From the NCBI GenBank assembly GCA_022559845.1, contig CM040128.1, positions 226,843,643 through 226,907,642 of the forward strand: a stretch of 64,000 bases of DNA, in the 5' to 3' direction. Both the position numbers and the translations under genes were made by a program. This document shows, one piece after another, positions 23,350 through 35,637 of the stretch (position 1 is the first letter of the stretch; each line of letters opens with the position of its first letter). This DNA is from Amorphophallus konjac (Eukaryota; Streptophyta; Magnoliopsida; Alismatales; Araceae). The notes beneath the pieces are model-generated. The model was not told the origin of the DNA. It ran no database searches and saw only the letters and a program-made list of their open reading frames with translations.

Positions 23350-26009
23350 AACTTTGGGCCTAATTTAATTAAGTTAATAATAAAAGGGATCAGTTGTGGA
23401 TCTAAAATGTTTAAAAGCAAATAAAAATATTGTTTTAGCTATTGGGCCATATAAATTACTAAAAACCCTAAAGCCCATTAAGCTTCATTCATACCTAAAA
23501 CCCTAGGAGGTGTGGCGGTGTCTATTTAGGTAAGATAATAGGATTCCTAAATCTAAGAAACCTTAAATCCATTAGGATTCCTACCACCAAGATGTATAAA
23601 TAGGGCCCACACCCTAAACCCTAACCTCGCGTTTGCTGGAGGATCGAAGTCTAGGCATTTTTATGGGCGTTCATGCGTGAGGAGAGAGAGGCCCTTCGCG
23701 TCGTTCTTTTTCCTCTCCCTTATAATCACCTAAAGGTAGGTAATCTCTCAGACATAATTAAATTAAACTTCATGGTAGGTAGAGTTACATGTGCTCTTCA
23801 ATTTCGTACCTAGATCATGGGTTTTCGTATAGTATTCATAGAGAATTTTGGAGTTTAATGCATCCACATACTATTCATACAAGTTTTCGGGAGTTTTATA
23901 TTTGATTTAAACGGTGACTAGAGCAGATGACGCTAAATGAATCAGTGCCTAAGAGAGGAGACAACAATTCTAGGATTGGCAACTCTTCCCCTATACGCTA
24001 TTTTAGTTAGCGTCTCTTCCTGAAGATGCTATCTCAGATGATTAAGCATGCTTGATCCGTGTAATAACCTGTTAATCACTTTCTTAAACGGTATTTCCTA
24101 GAGTCAAAAAGAATAATAAAGAAGTAACTTGTTAAGTTCTGAACTTGAAACCATGTTAAATTCATGATTTGAAGCATGATTATTTCTTGATTAGTATTCT
24201 ACATTTCTTTCGATAAATTTCTACCATGATCGGAATTATGTTCTAGAGCATGATTACTACTTACCTTGAACTCCTACGTTATAAGCCTTTGTAAGTTGTT
24301 TGTTCATTCTAGAGAAATGCATACTATGTTAAATAGCGTCTAGATCAATAGACGCTAAATTCGATCCACGTTTTTACAGGAAGATGCTATTTGATGAATA
24401 GCGACTTTACACTAAGACGTAATTTTTTGTTTTTCACAATTTAGTTTGTCTTCTAATTGGGGAAAATCCATGATTTATGTCTATGTAGTAGGGCTCTAAT
24501 TTGAATTAGCGACACTATTGCTAGACACAATTCTTGAATTTTTTGTGATTTATTTTACTCCATTAATTGGAGAAAATCATGATTTGCGTCACACTACCAT
24601 GATGCGATTCTGCTGTTTCTCAATGTTTATATCGAAAATCTTATTTCTTGGTAGGAGAAGGACTCTCCATTTGGGAATCTCTCTGAACATATTAGAATCT
24701 CTTTCATTAAGACCTCTGTATGACCTCGACACCGAAAGATTCCTTCTTGGATCACTAGACTGGTTGTACCATAAAAATCCTAAATACCTTCAAGTCACGT
24801 CACTATGAAGAAACATGGTTTAATCGGCCTTTAGGAATGCACCAGGACAATAGGAGTGACTCTGTGAAATTAAGTTGAAATACATCCTTATGCCTAGATG
24901 CCATTTTGACTGAGTATTCTATATCGCGTCTACATGCCCAGACGTGATTCTTTAAATAGCACCACTCTCTTATGACATGAATTCTCCCAGATTTATCATC
25001 TCAATTTCAACGACTTGGACTCTTTCGACCTCTGTTCAGGCAGATACTCCCTTTCGAGAATTATAGCCCCTCATTCCTTGGGATCTTTTCCATATCTCAT
25101 AAAGTCTACTAGTTCTAAAACCTTGGCTACTAAGTTTGATTCCTTGGAATTCGCTTGGCCAAAAAAATGCAGTTGTCTAGATATTTTACTTGGGACTTCG
25201 GTCTGATGACCACAATACCTAGCATTAATAGGGCTAGATCTGCTCCTGGAAAGAGCGTCCGAAAGTACTTGTGCCTATGGGAGTTATATTGACCTGCGGT
25301 GGCATTGCACCAACTACATGCGTGTCAGATTAATCTATGAAAATCCACTCGTGATTGATTGAATTGCTTGAGTTGTATATGTTACCCTTGTGGGCTAATG
25401 CTCATGATATGGCCAATCTACTAGTGAAATTATACTTGTTCTTATTCTTGAAATTCTTGCAAAAATTCTACTCTTGTAATTTTGTAACATGTCTCTTTTC
25501 CTGTAAATTATTGTTCTACTGAACTAATCTTCATATCTTCATGAATATCATCTCATTGCATCATTTTGTATACTTTGCATTTGTTTCATGACTTAGCACA
25601 TTCACCATGTTAAAATATTAATCACGTAAAGATAGCCTAGTATAGAGATGTAATTCCTACTGAGTGTTCGCCCATCTAGTGTTTTTGTCATATTTTTAGG
25701 TAATCTAGATGATGGGAAAGGGTAGGAGTGATGGAGCGGCCCAATTACCCTAGAAGTTTTATTCTTTTGTCTTAGATGATTGGAGAGAAAGTCTTGTAAT
25801 ATTACTTTGAATAAGAGTTTGAGCGGCCTGGAATGATCTTATGTAATATTTGGGTATTTTGAGTATCAATAAAATTATGAGTCATCTTTGGTGTTATCTT
25901 AGAGTGAGCTCACTTTGTTATGGCCGTTATTGTGTTCCTTTAATGTATGCTCTGATTGACATGATTGTTATAACTGTTGTGTTCCGATATTCCGCGTCGA
26001 GACATGACA
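23350..26009 (+). repeat. Old gypsy-type LTR or LTR fragment
   Basis: It has the same layout as the LTR that follows: an AT-rich upstream part with GGGCC phrases, a TATAAATAGGGCCC box at 23595-23608, AACCCTAA, and then a long untranslated part. A conserved tail phrase near 25615-25690 (ATTAATCACGTAAAG, then CCTACTGAGTG) corresponds to 28790-28835. It ends GTCGAGACATGACA at 26009, like the neighbour's CTCGAGACGTGATA. GACGCTA/TAGCGTC half-palindromes occur at 23930-24960. No clear left end or partner LTR is seen, so it is a solo or truncated copy. Confidence 0.5.
23595..23628 (+). promoter_or_regulatory. TATA box and AACCCTAA motif in LTR
   Basis: TATAAATAGGGCCC is followed within about 15 bp by CCCTAAACCCTAA. 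The pairing resembles plant core promoters with a telo-box near the start site. Confidence 0.55.
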
Positions 26010-26193
26010 TGCGAAAAGCACGTCTCGACACTCGACATCTCCACCTAAACGCTGGACGTAATCTCTGCCCAGATGCTTAACATCTATGACTGGACGCTTG
26101 ACGTAATCCATTCCTCCAAATGTGACATCAATTTTCAGATGACATCTCTGATGTCGCTCGAAGTACTGGGGCTGGCAGGGGGCATAGTAAAGG
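26010..26193. other. Spacer with GTCTCGACACTCGAC-like near-palindromes
   Basis: This 184-bp stretch between two LTRs contains GACGTAATC twice and GACATC/GATGTC pairs, but no gene. Confidence 0.4.
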
Positions 26194-29100
26194 TGTAGCA
26201 CCCCTGGAAATTTTTTAGGAGTTTTCTGAAAATTTTTAGAAATTAAATTGATTTATTCAAGCATTTAATAGGCTTAAAGGCTTAATGGGCTAATTAATGG
26301 ATTTATTGATTTAAAACCTTTTGGTTAAATGCCTAATTAATAACTAAAGGATTAAGCCCACTTAAAATGGGCCTTGAACCCAAAAATTGAGCCTTTTGGC
26401 CCAAGCTTAGCTCTAGAGACGTAATAGGGAGTATTTCCCTAATTAAGGTGGATAAACAAGGGAATTAGGAGATAATTAGAAGGGGAGTTTTGATAAAACT
26501 AAAATTTTGAAAAGAAAGGCAGGTCGCGGTCTATCACAACACTGTGATCTGGTGGTAGCGGTCCAGACCCAACCACGAATATGTTCCGAAAATGGAAAGC
26601 GGAAAATCACAGACAACTCAGATTTTTATCCATGATTCAGCCATGGACCGACGTGATCTATAATGGAAACCTACCCAAGACTCTTAGGGGATCGAATTGA
26701 CAACCCATAGGTCTTCTAATTCGATCTAAAACCCCAGCCCTAGGCCATTCTCTATAAATAGGTCCCAGGTTCGTCCTACGCGAACCCTAATTTTGGATCG
26801 CGTGGTTCAAAGGTATAGTGTCATCTTCTCAAGTTCATCCTTTAGAAGTTTTTATTCCCTTTAGTATCTTCTAACTCTCCTCCGGTTTTCGTGTTAGGAG
26901 TTCAAGAGGTCAAGGAGATAGAACAATCGGAAGTTGCTATTTCTACATAGGACGCACAAGAATGGGAGTTCTCTTCCGGAGAGAAATTCACAGACTAGGA
27001 GTAACCCCAGAGGTAGTTTATCGTATGATCGGCTTAAACATCAAATTAGGATTAAAAGCCCTCTGGTCTTGCTTATTTTCATGCTTTCTACCCAGAGAAT
27101 TTTTAGTTTTTCTATGACTGCGCAATAGGTCTTTTAGTTCATGTTGTTCATGCCATATTACCAAGAAAGATAAGAACTTTGGTAGAAATTCATGCTTTCT
27201 CATGCATTAGTCACATGCTATCATGTTTCTTCTTCAAGTTTTATATAGGTTGCATCGTTAATTGCCTTGGTATTAGGCCCTGACCGGCCGAGATTCATTT
27301 CTATCTAATGAGGATAGTAGCGGTCCTACAGAAACCGCGACCCTTAGGTAGCGGTCCCCGATTAACCGCGATCTATACTGTTTACTCCAAACAGTGATCA
27401 GATCGTACCCTTTAATTCCCTTTTATATAGTAGTTTTTATACTATAATTCGTGCTGTTAAGGCTTTGTTACATCAGGTTTAGAGGGGTTATGTTTTGTTG
27501 TCATATCATGTTTAAAAGCTTAATTTCATTACATGATTAATTTCATGCCAAACCTTATAATTTTGTACTAAAGGAGTTTTCATGACTTAGTTACACATCG
27601 GTTTATGTTGTCACTCGTTCCTTTCTCATCTTATTTCTGGTTTTTGTTACTTTGCACATAGCCCGTACTCCGGTACGTAAGCTATTAGTCACTAGCACAT
27701 GATACGAAACTTTCTTGGACTTAAGCGCCTCTTCATCGGAAATTCCTTCTACCAGACTAGGCTATCATGTTTCAAGGCCTCCGTAAAACTCCGCGAGCCT
27801 GGGATTCCCACTAAGACGCCGAGCTGGTTGTACCCTAAAAACCCAAAGGTCTAGAGAGCACTTGCATTTTCTGCGTTTTCTGAACTCTGTCCTGATCGCG
27901 GCCAGGAAGCGACCGCTACCTACAGATAGCGACTGGCCAATGACCGCGACCATGTTTCAGTCAACAGATTCCTGTTGAGTCGACCCAGTTTCTTTCTTGA
28001 GTCGACTCCTCTTGATCGCTGCCTAGACTTGACCGCTTCCTCCTGATAGCGATCCTGTCACAACTACGTTCTACCAACTTGTTACCCAACCCGAGGTCTG
28101 ACCCAAGGGTTGATTATACTCTGTTTCAGATGGCCTTATGGCTATATGACATCTAAAACCTTATTCAAGACATTATTAAGCTATGGAAATTGATAAATAT
28201 GTCGTTACGCTATCGGAATCCCTCCGTAGCATAATATCCTATTAAATCTTTCTTGACCTCTCATGTTCATTTTGGTACATTCTCACCTTGGTTGTTATCG
28301 CCATAAAGGTATTGTTTGGAATTGATATTCTTGGCCTACTTTTATTCTCGTGGAAGTAGCTTGATTTATAACTTGAAGATGCAAGGGCGGGCACAGACGG
28401 TGTCTAAGGGCTCCAGTCTAGCCCCCTCGGCAGATGGCAGGAAATGTACTATTAACCATGGAGTATTATGATTACTGGCGTCGCATTGTGCTGGGAGTAC
28501 TTTTTTTATAAACGGGTGAAATCTATGAGCCAATCTCATGAAATTATACTTGCTTGCTATATGACTTTCTAATACATAGCCTTTTTAAGGTTATGAAAGT
28601 ACATTCTCGCTACATGATAGTACATTCTTGATTGACAGGCCACATTATATTCTTGTTAATCCATGCTTATCTGTCTTGCTCTCATCATATCTCTATGACT
28701 TTTTTCACTACATGTTACTATGGTTTTTATTCGCATGTTTTTATCGCACTCTATTTATCTTATCTTCTAGAGGTAAAGTGTTAATCATGTAAATATTGCT
28801 ATCATGTTGATACGAAGATACCTACTGGGCGAGTGCATTCATTCCCTACTTTCCTAATCTTTTCAGGAAATTCTAGTGACTCGGAGTCGAAGTACTCAAG
28901 TGACGAGTCCGAGAGTGAATGTAGAATGAGTGAAGCCTAGATAGTCAAGTGTCTTATTGTAATTTAGTTTCCTTCACTGTAATAGGCGGTGAAGTTGGTC
29001 ATGTTATGTAATTTTCTATTTTCTGGAGTCTAGTGAGCCGTTATGTCAAAGAGAGTCAAGTGCCAATTTGTAAACTTTGATTATTTGATTAATAAAGTGA

Positions 29101-29237
29101 AAGTTTTTTGTTATATGATATTGTGTTCACTCTTCTATGTGTGAATATTGCGCTCAGATTGTCTTGCTAGCTAGAGGCTTATTTTGTCGGCTGTTCATGT
29201 TTATGATTATTTCCACTGCATATCTCGAGACGTGATA
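26194..29237 (+). repeat. 5' LTR of plus-strand Tekay-like element
   Basis: It starts TGTAGCACCCC and ends near CTCGAGACGTGATA. The minus-strand LTR at 58594-61818 (TGTAGTGCCC...GGGGCGTGACA) is homologous, for example over CTCCGCGAGCCTGGGATTCC near 27790. It holds GCGGTC/GACCGC near-palindromes around 26523-26580, 27318-27373, 27893-27955 and 28014-28072. The exact right end is set by the following primer site. Confidence 0.8.
26751..26762 (+). promoter_or_regulatory. LTR TATA box CTATAAATAGG
   Basis: CTCTATAAATAGG lies about 560 bp into the LTR, with CCTAATTTTGG about 30 bp downstream. The same box occurs in the other gypsy LTRs of this window. Confidence 0.7.
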
Positions 29238-29244
29238 GTTAAGG

Positions 29245-29260
29245 TGGTATGAGAGTCTAG
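29245..29260 (+). promoter_or_regulatory. Decayed Met-tRNA primer-binding site
   Basis: TGGTATGAGAGTCTAG differs at two positions from the TGGTATCAGAGCCTAG usual for Tekay elements. It lies seven bases after the LTR end. 29261-29485 is leader without a gene. Confidence 0.7.
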
Positions 29261-29485
29261 GATTATTAAGTCCTAGGAAAAAGTCAAGTCATAGGTTAAG
29301 TCCAAGGATTAAGGATTTCCAACCTATGAACTAGGAAGAAAGTTCTGAACCCAAGTGAGATTCGGTAGTGCCCGGGTTACTGGTTAAGCTAGATCTCTAA
29401 TACAATTTTCCTTCTATATTAAACCCTCATGAAATTCCAAAGAAAATGACAAATTATTTATTTTCTCAGGGTTCTTACTTTTCCA

Positions 29486-30720
29486 ATGGCCGCTAACTGA
29501 GAAAACTGGGAAGCCATGCAACAAACTGATGCGGGTCTCACCCAGGCCCTTCAAACTATGGCACAGGCAGGCGCACGGGCTGGCACCAGTGATCTACATC
29601 GAAACTTCAAAAGTATGAACCCTCCATAGTTCTCTGGGTCATCCAATCCAGATGAAGCGGAGAACTGGATTGATGAGATGGATATGATATTTCATGTGAT
29701 GCAATGCATGGACTAGGAGAAGGTCCTGCTTGCAACCTTCCAATTAAACAAGGGTGCTCGTACATGGTGGAAAGCCACCTCGACTCATCTCCAAAATGCA
29801 CAACTCACCTAGGAGGAGTTTCTTGAACTCTTCCGTGAGAAATATTTCTTGGAGTATGTCCACGAGAGGAAGGCGGCAGAATTTGCCTCTCTAAGGTAAG
29901 AGATGATGTTCGTAGCCGAATATGAATTGTAATTCTCAAGACTAGCACCGTACGCTATACATCTTGTTAGTACGAAGCTACTCAAGGCCAACCGATTTAT
30001 GGATGGACAACATCCTATCTTCATCAAGCAACTTGGGCTGTAAAATATCCAAACCTATTCGGAGATGGTGCATAGGGCCCATTTGTGCAAGAGGACCCTT
30101 GAAAAAGTTGAGAAATACAAGGGGAAAGGAGAAGAATCCAGTCGCAAGCAAGACAAGAGAGGAAAGAAAGAAGACAAGTTCAGCATCATAGGAACTTACA
30201 AATCCCGTGACAGTAAGAAGAGGTCTCGTAATGGCAATGGCAACGGCAAAAATAAAAGAGTCGGGGATGAAGAAACGCAAGTCATGGCGGCTTGCACTTT
30301 TTGTGAGAAGTTTGGTCATTCAGCCGAAGAATGTTGGATGCGTCTCGGTGCTTGTCTTTGTTGTGGTAGCCAGGAGCACCGCATGCCGGATTGCCCGTTT
30401 ATGAAGGAACAACCCCCAAAGAATGATGGAGGACATAGGCGACAGGGACGTTTAAATGTCGTCCTGGATGATGAAGCCACCAAGGAAGGTGATCTGATAG
30501 AAGGTACAATCTATATTTATTCATGTCCAGCTTTCATCTTATTTGATACTGGAGTTTCACATTCTTTTATATCCACTGCTTTCAAAATTTTTTTACATGT
30601 TTTATCAGTTCCTTTACCTTCTGATTTAACTATTACTAACCTTTAGGCTCTAGAACTGAACTCAAAACCCACTATCCTAATAGTTAGGTAACTATAGGAG
30701 GCCATAATCTCCCTACAAAT
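29486..30720 (+). pseudogene. Gypsy gag-protease (plus-strand Tekay-like element)
   Basis: One frame runs from ATG 29486 to 30646, broken by several stops (the fifth codon is already TGA). The retrotransposon gag domain is recognisable from ENWIDEMDMIFHVM and KVLLATFQLNKGARTWW. The open end (30065-30646) is Lys/Arg-rich, then has two CX2CX4HX4C knuckles (CTFCEKFGHSAEEC and CLCCGSQEHRMPDC). The protease follows with FDTGVSHSFIS, the usual DTG active site. A frameshift between 30646 and 30724 separates it from RT. Gag packages RNA; the protease matures the polyprotein. Confidence 0.9.
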
Positions 30721-32064
30721 ATTGTGTGCCTAGACATGGAAGCCTACGATGCCATCCTAGGAATAGATTGGCTATCTGAACACTATGCCGACATTAATTA
30801 TTGCCATAGGTGCATTTCTTTCTACAAACCGGACCTTCCTAAATTTTCTTTCCTTGGCATCAAATATAGGAAGCACCCTATCTTTATTTCATCTCTTCAT
30901 GCCTGCAAACTCATCTCATAAGGTTGTGAAGCCTTTCTTGCCTCCGTAGTTATCACTAAATCCAAGGAACTAATTCTTGAGGAAATCTCTATCGTAAAAG
31001 AGTTTCCGAATGTCTTTCCTTCTGAACTACCCAGTTTACCATCTGTAAAGGAAGTAAACTTCTCTATTGAACTAATTCCTGGAGCAGCACCTGTCTCTAA
31101 AGCTCTTTACAGGATGTCCCGCACTGAGCTTAAGGAGTTGAAGAAGCAACTTCAAGAACTATTGGAGAAGGGTTTCATTTGATCATGCACATCACCTTGG
31201 GATGCGCCGGTTCTATTTATAAGGAAGAAGGATGGACCCCTCAGGCTATGCATCGATTACCGGCAATTGAATCAACTAACAATCAAGAATAAATATCCAT
31301 TGCCACGTATTGACGAGCTTTTCAACCAGATCTTTGGAGCAGAGTATTTCTCCAAAATAGACCTCAGGTCTGGTTATCATCAACTGAGGATTAAAGATGA
31401 AGACATTCACAAGACTATATTATGAAGCAGATATGGGCACTATGAATTCGTGGTTATGCCGTTCGGGTTAACAAACGCCCCTGCAACTGTCATACAATTG
31501 ATGAACAATGTCTTCACGCCCTATCTAGACCGATTTGTGGTCGTCTTTATAGACGATATCCTTATCTACTGCAAGACACAGGAAGAGCATGAAGAACACT
31601 TAAGAATAGCTTTGCAAGTACTTAGAGAACATTAACTCTATGCGAAGCTTAATAAATGTGAATTCTGGCAAAAGGAAGTTTCATTCCTTGGCCACATTAT
31701 CTCATAGGAAGGTATCGCTATGGATCCTTCTAAAGTCGAAGCTATCAAGAACTAGAGCAGACTAACTACAGTGATAGAAGTCAGGAGTTTCCTTGGTCTG
31801 ACTGGCTACTATTGGCGGTTTATAAAGGACTTTTCAAAAATCACCGTCCCTCTAACTAGACTAACAAGAAAAGAAAATCCGTTTATATGGTCGCAAGATT
31901 GTGAAGAGAGTTTCTTGACTCTCAAGGAACATCTTACTACAGCACCTGTGTTAGCACTACCGGTTGAAGGTGGTGGTTTCGAGGTTTATACCGACACATC
32001 AGACATTGGTCTTGGTTGTGTTCTTATGTAAAATGGTAGGGTAATCTGTTATCCTTCGAGGCAG
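30721..32064 (+). pseudogene. Gypsy reverse transcriptase (plus-strand Tekay-like element)
   Basis: From 30724 to 32682 a single frame is interrupted only by stops. The protease-RT link (AYDAILGIDWL), the RT palm ([36 protein letters not shown]) and the intact catalytic box FIDDILIY are present. The connection KFLGHIIS-like FLGHIIS and VRSFLGLTGYYWRFIKDFS follow. Stops appear where Gln, Arg or Trp is normal, for example TGA in FI(stop)SC near 31180 and TAG after GHIIS near 31706. Frame and active site survive better than in the copia copies. Confidence 0.92.
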
Positions 32065-32640
32065 TTGAAGTGTCATGAGGAGAACTACCCAGTACATGAT
32101 CGAGAACTTGTTGTTGTTATCTTTGCCCCGAAGATATGGAGACATTACCTCAACAGAGAGAAATTTATAGTATTTTCATATCACAAAAGTCTGAAATATC
32201 TTTTCTCTCAGAAGGAATTAAATATGAGGCAAAGAAGGTGGCAAGAGTATCTCAAAGACTTTGACTTCACTATTCAATACCACCCCGGAAAGGTAAATGC
32301 TGTAGCAGATGCACTCAGCAAAAAACCTCTTGCAATTCTATCTAGTCTTAGGATGGGCATGACAAACCTCCTTGAACACTTTGCTAAGTTGAACCTAGAT
32401 ATAGACTCAGAGAAAGAAAGGTGTATTATCACCAATATCAGGACACAACCCACATTAATAGAAGATATAGTAAAGCTGCAAGAGAATGACCTCACACTGG
32501 TTGAGATCAAAACCAATATTGATCAACAGCCAGATTTCTCTGTCACGGCTGATGGAAGACTATTATTCCAAGGTCGGAACTATGTGCCAGATCATGCGGA
32601 AACAAAGATGTTGATTATGGAAGAAGCTCACAGGTCACGA
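32065..32640 (+). pseudogene. Gypsy RNase H and linker (plus-strand Tekay-like element)
   Basis: The upstream part, GFEVYTDTSDIGLGCVL, begins RNase H at about 31975 and is followed by a TAA near 32029. The open frame then reads [41 protein letters not shown] and [16 protein letters not shown]. The TDHKSL motif reads SYHKSL here, so a catalytic Asp is lost. About 100 residues of linker lead to integrase. Confidence 0.9.
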
Positions 32641-33013
32641 TATGCAATTCCCCTGGTGCTACCAAAATATATCAAGACCTAAAAAGAAACTTCTGGTGGC
32701 CCAATATGAAGAGAAAAGTGGTAGATTTTGTGTCTCGCTCTCTCACTTGTCAACAAGTCAAGGCGGAATACCTAAAGCCCGCTGGAAAACTACATCCCTT
32801 AGAAATTCCCGAGTGAAAGTGGGAGAGTATAGGGATGGATTTCATCATGGGTTTTCCCAAAACAAGAGGTGGACATGATGGTATATGGGCGATTATTGAT
32901 CGATTAACCAAATCTGCACATTTTCTACCTATTAAAAGTCGATGTCGATGGTCTGTGGATATCTTAGCAGCATTATATATCAAGGACATTGTCCGGTTAC
33001 ACGGAATCCCTGT
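32600..33013 (+). pseudogene. Gypsy integrase N-terminus and partial core (plus-strand Tekay-like element)
   Basis: The HHCC zinc domain is split by a frame change near 32660; LTCQQVKAEYLKPAGKL-type sequence lies around 32740-32790 in another frame. From 32835 the core reads MDFIMGFPKTRGGHDGIW and RLTKSAHFLPI, with the first catalytic Asp present. At GIPV, base 33013, the sequence changes abruptly to a new LTR. The DDE second Asp and Glu and the chromodomain are missing. Confidence 0.88.
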
Positions 33014-34627
33014 TGTTGACACCCGTTTTATGACCGATGAGTTGTGTCATCTTCCTATCTTATTTTATGATATCCCAGGTTATTCACTGGCTATTGGGCC
33101 ATTTTTGGTCATTTTTGGGCTTATTTTATGGGTTCCTCTCCCTGGTCGGGCTTAAGCTCCCATTATTTCACGTCATTTTAGCTTATTGGGCCTAGATAAG
33201 GGCTAATAATGATTTTTTGATGGACTTACACGAAGATTTATCCGGCCTTTATCTCTTTGCCACGTCTCTCTGCCTAACGGTATATCACGCGACCGCTTCC
33301 AGCGCTTAGCGGCCCTTTGCTCGACCTCTAGGCAAACAGAGAGTCCTGTTGGGTTTCCTTCTCTCCCGTTGGCTTTATCTCTTTGAAATCGACTGAGCCT
33401 AGCGGTCTATCGGTCGACCGTTTGGTGAGCCTTGCAGTCTATCACGAGACCGTTAGGTGAGATAGAGAGCCCTACTCCGTCTGATCTTTCTCTCTCTGTC
33501 CGTGGTCAAACAGAGTCCTTAGTTCCTTGTTTTCTCTGTGGATCTCGATCCTCAGAAGCTTCTAATTGTTTCTATGAACTCTTGGGAGTGTTTATCCCTA
33601 TTTTCTTACTATTATCCCTCCAACTCGACCTAGGATTTTGGGGGTCTATAAATAGAACCCTTGAGTTCATGGCTTGAGGAGGATATTTCTGGAGCTTGCG
33701 ACGAAGTGCTGCCGCATTCTGGAGCAAGTACAACCCAGGGAGAACTTGTTTCTGCGTCCAAGGGTCGTCTGGTCCAGGGAGTAGCCAATTCTTTTGAGTT
33801 TTTTGTGTCTGCTTTCTCTTAGTATGTGTTCATCTTCACATCATTATAGCATCATTTCTACTTCTTCCTCCACAATCTTCTGCATTCAAAACACATTTTT
33901 AAACATCCTCCTATTATTTTCACGCCCCACAGGGGTTAAAAAACCACCAACCCCCAAGTATTCACCCTTCTTTTTCATGCATATTAGCTTTATTACTTTA
34001 TAGATACTACACTTCTCCAGGGCTAATTGGGTTCATTTCTTTCTGTCTCTACACTCTTTTGCAGGTCTACAGCACTCATCACACGAGGCCCAACTCTTCT
34101 GACCGGCTAGGAGGGGTGGAGGTTTGAGTTCCACAGCTTACTTTATGGGTGCGCGTAGCGGCCGTCATCCGACCGTTTCAGTTCCCTTGCAGTCATTTGC
34201 GGACCGTTTTCCGTCGTCTTGCGGTCTTCAGAGAACCATTTTCATGTCTGCACCTAGTTTTTTCTCTCCCACGTGCGAGTGTGCTTCACTAGGCTTCTTT
34301 TCAAGGTACGTAGTGTGATTTTCTGCATTATTTGCTTTGGTGACGATCACATCTTTCTCACTTGGGTATTTGTCATCATATTTCTCCATCTCTCCTTATT
34401 TCTTTTGCTCTTTAGTTTCTCCACGCCCATGGCGTGTGTTTACTTTATTTCCATCTTTGCTCTACGCCCACGGCGTGTGTTTAGTTTACTTCTTGCCTAC
34501 CTTTACATTGCTGAGATGACATACCCACATGCTACATATTTGATGTTATTGCTTGCTTGAGTTAGTGCACATCACACACTTCATATTCCATCTCACCCAC
34601 TTTTCACACCCTTCACAAATATCAACA
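33014..34627 (+). repeat. 5' LTR of TatA (Tat/Ogre-like gypsy)
   Basis: It starts TGTTGACACCCG, inserted inside the Tekay integrase, and ends near ATCAACA, 12 bases before a primer-binding site. It shares its start and internal phrases (ACACGAGGCCCA...CTTCTG, TTTTCAAGGTACG) with the minus-strand TatC LTR at 53597-52730 and 42287-41460. Near-palindromes with GCGGTC/GACCG cores occur at 33290-33460 and 34145-34240, and ACGCC-cat-GGCGT hairpins at 34423 and 34464. Confidence 0.75.
33645..33656 (+). promoter_or_regulatory. TatA LTR TATA box
   Basis: GTCTATAAATAGAACCC lies about 630 bp into the LTR, comparable with the TATA position in the other Tat LTRs. Confidence 0.65.
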
Positions 34628-34639
34628 CCCTTGATTTTT

Positions 34640-34658
34640 TGGCGATCACGGTGGGACT
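34640..34658 (+). promoter_or_regulatory. TatA primer-binding site
   Basis: TGGCGATCACGGTGGGACT is identical to the sequence right after the TatB 5' LTR at 44035-44053. The leading TGG fits pairing with a tRNA CCA end. I have not assigned the tRNA. 34659-35637 is leader with one more GCGGTCTAgcgaTAGACCG palindrome near 34810-34828 and no gene. Confidence 0.75.
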
Positions 34659-35637
34659 CCTAGTGCCAATCGTGTTGAGTGTTGTTTGACCTGCTCTTAT
34701 CTGTGTTTTCAAGTTCTCCGTGTGTTTTCCTCGGTTTTTCCATTTCATTTCTGTTGTTTCTGCTCCCTGGATCTCTGGCGGTCTCCTTCTGGCTGTTTAC
34801 GGCTTAAAAGCGGTCTAGCGATAGACCGTCTTATCTCTCTAGCGGTCCACAGACGACCATTTCTCTAGTATAGGTACGCATCTCAAGAATTGCTATTATT
34901 TCGGCATTTTTAGCTGATTCCTATTGTTTCTGGGTGCTATCTGGTCTCCTTCCTTGTTGTTGTGCACATTTATATCATTGATTGCATATTGATTGTTTAT
35001 TTTAGGCTAGAAATTGCATACACTCCAGTGCACATAGGATCATTCATTTTTCATATCATAGTTGCATTCCTACCTTGGTACGTGATCCTCTCACCTCCAT
35101 ATTCCTTAGAGTCGACTAGGTGATATTATCCGGGACCTCTATAAGTCCCCGTGAGCAGTGGATTCCCAAACGGACGTCGGGCCAGTTGTACCTTTCCACC
35201 CCTTGGGCTTGCATTTTACTTATGTGTGAGGGAGTTAACCTTAGTCAACCTAAAGTTTGGACCTTATTCCCATATGATTCCTATCTTGAGGGAATTTTGT
35301 TTAATTTAAAATATTGAAAGGCCCAGCAAAACTTTTGACAAATAAAAAAAATTTCCATCACTTTAACTTGTTTGACTTGGGTGAAACCCTTCACATTATT
35401 TTGTGTTGTTTGGGCCTGTCCAGGCCCATTTGTGGTGTTTGTGTTATATCCCATCGTCATCCACATATTCTGTTGGTGTTAGGCCCATTTAGATTAGCCC
35501 ATTTTGTGTGTCCATTGTCTAGTCCATTGTCCTTGGTCTATTCTCCCTTGGTCTTTGCATTAGTAGGTCAGCCCCCCTTATTCTCAAGCTCATTAAGCCC
35601 TTGCTTCCCTCCTTCTATTAAGTCTCCATTTGCCCTC

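Larger units (their letters stand above)
26194..33013 (+). mobile_element. Tekay/Del-like Ty3/gypsy chromovirus, truncated in integrase
   Basis: It consists of a 3-kb 5' LTR, a decayed Met-tRNA primer site, gag with two zinc knuckles, protease, RT, RNase H and the first part of integrase, in Ty3/gypsy order. The long LTR starting TGTAGCACCC, and pol motifs matching the minus-strand element at 61895-64000, support the Tekay (Del) lineage. At 33014 the sequence switches to a TatA LTR. The missing integrase end, chromodomain and 3' LTR are not found elsewhere in the window. Confidence 0.88.

Noticed and set aside
23612..23628. Interstitial telomere repeat CCCTAAACCCTAA
   Set aside because: Under two units, next to a TATA box; better explained as a promoter telo-box.
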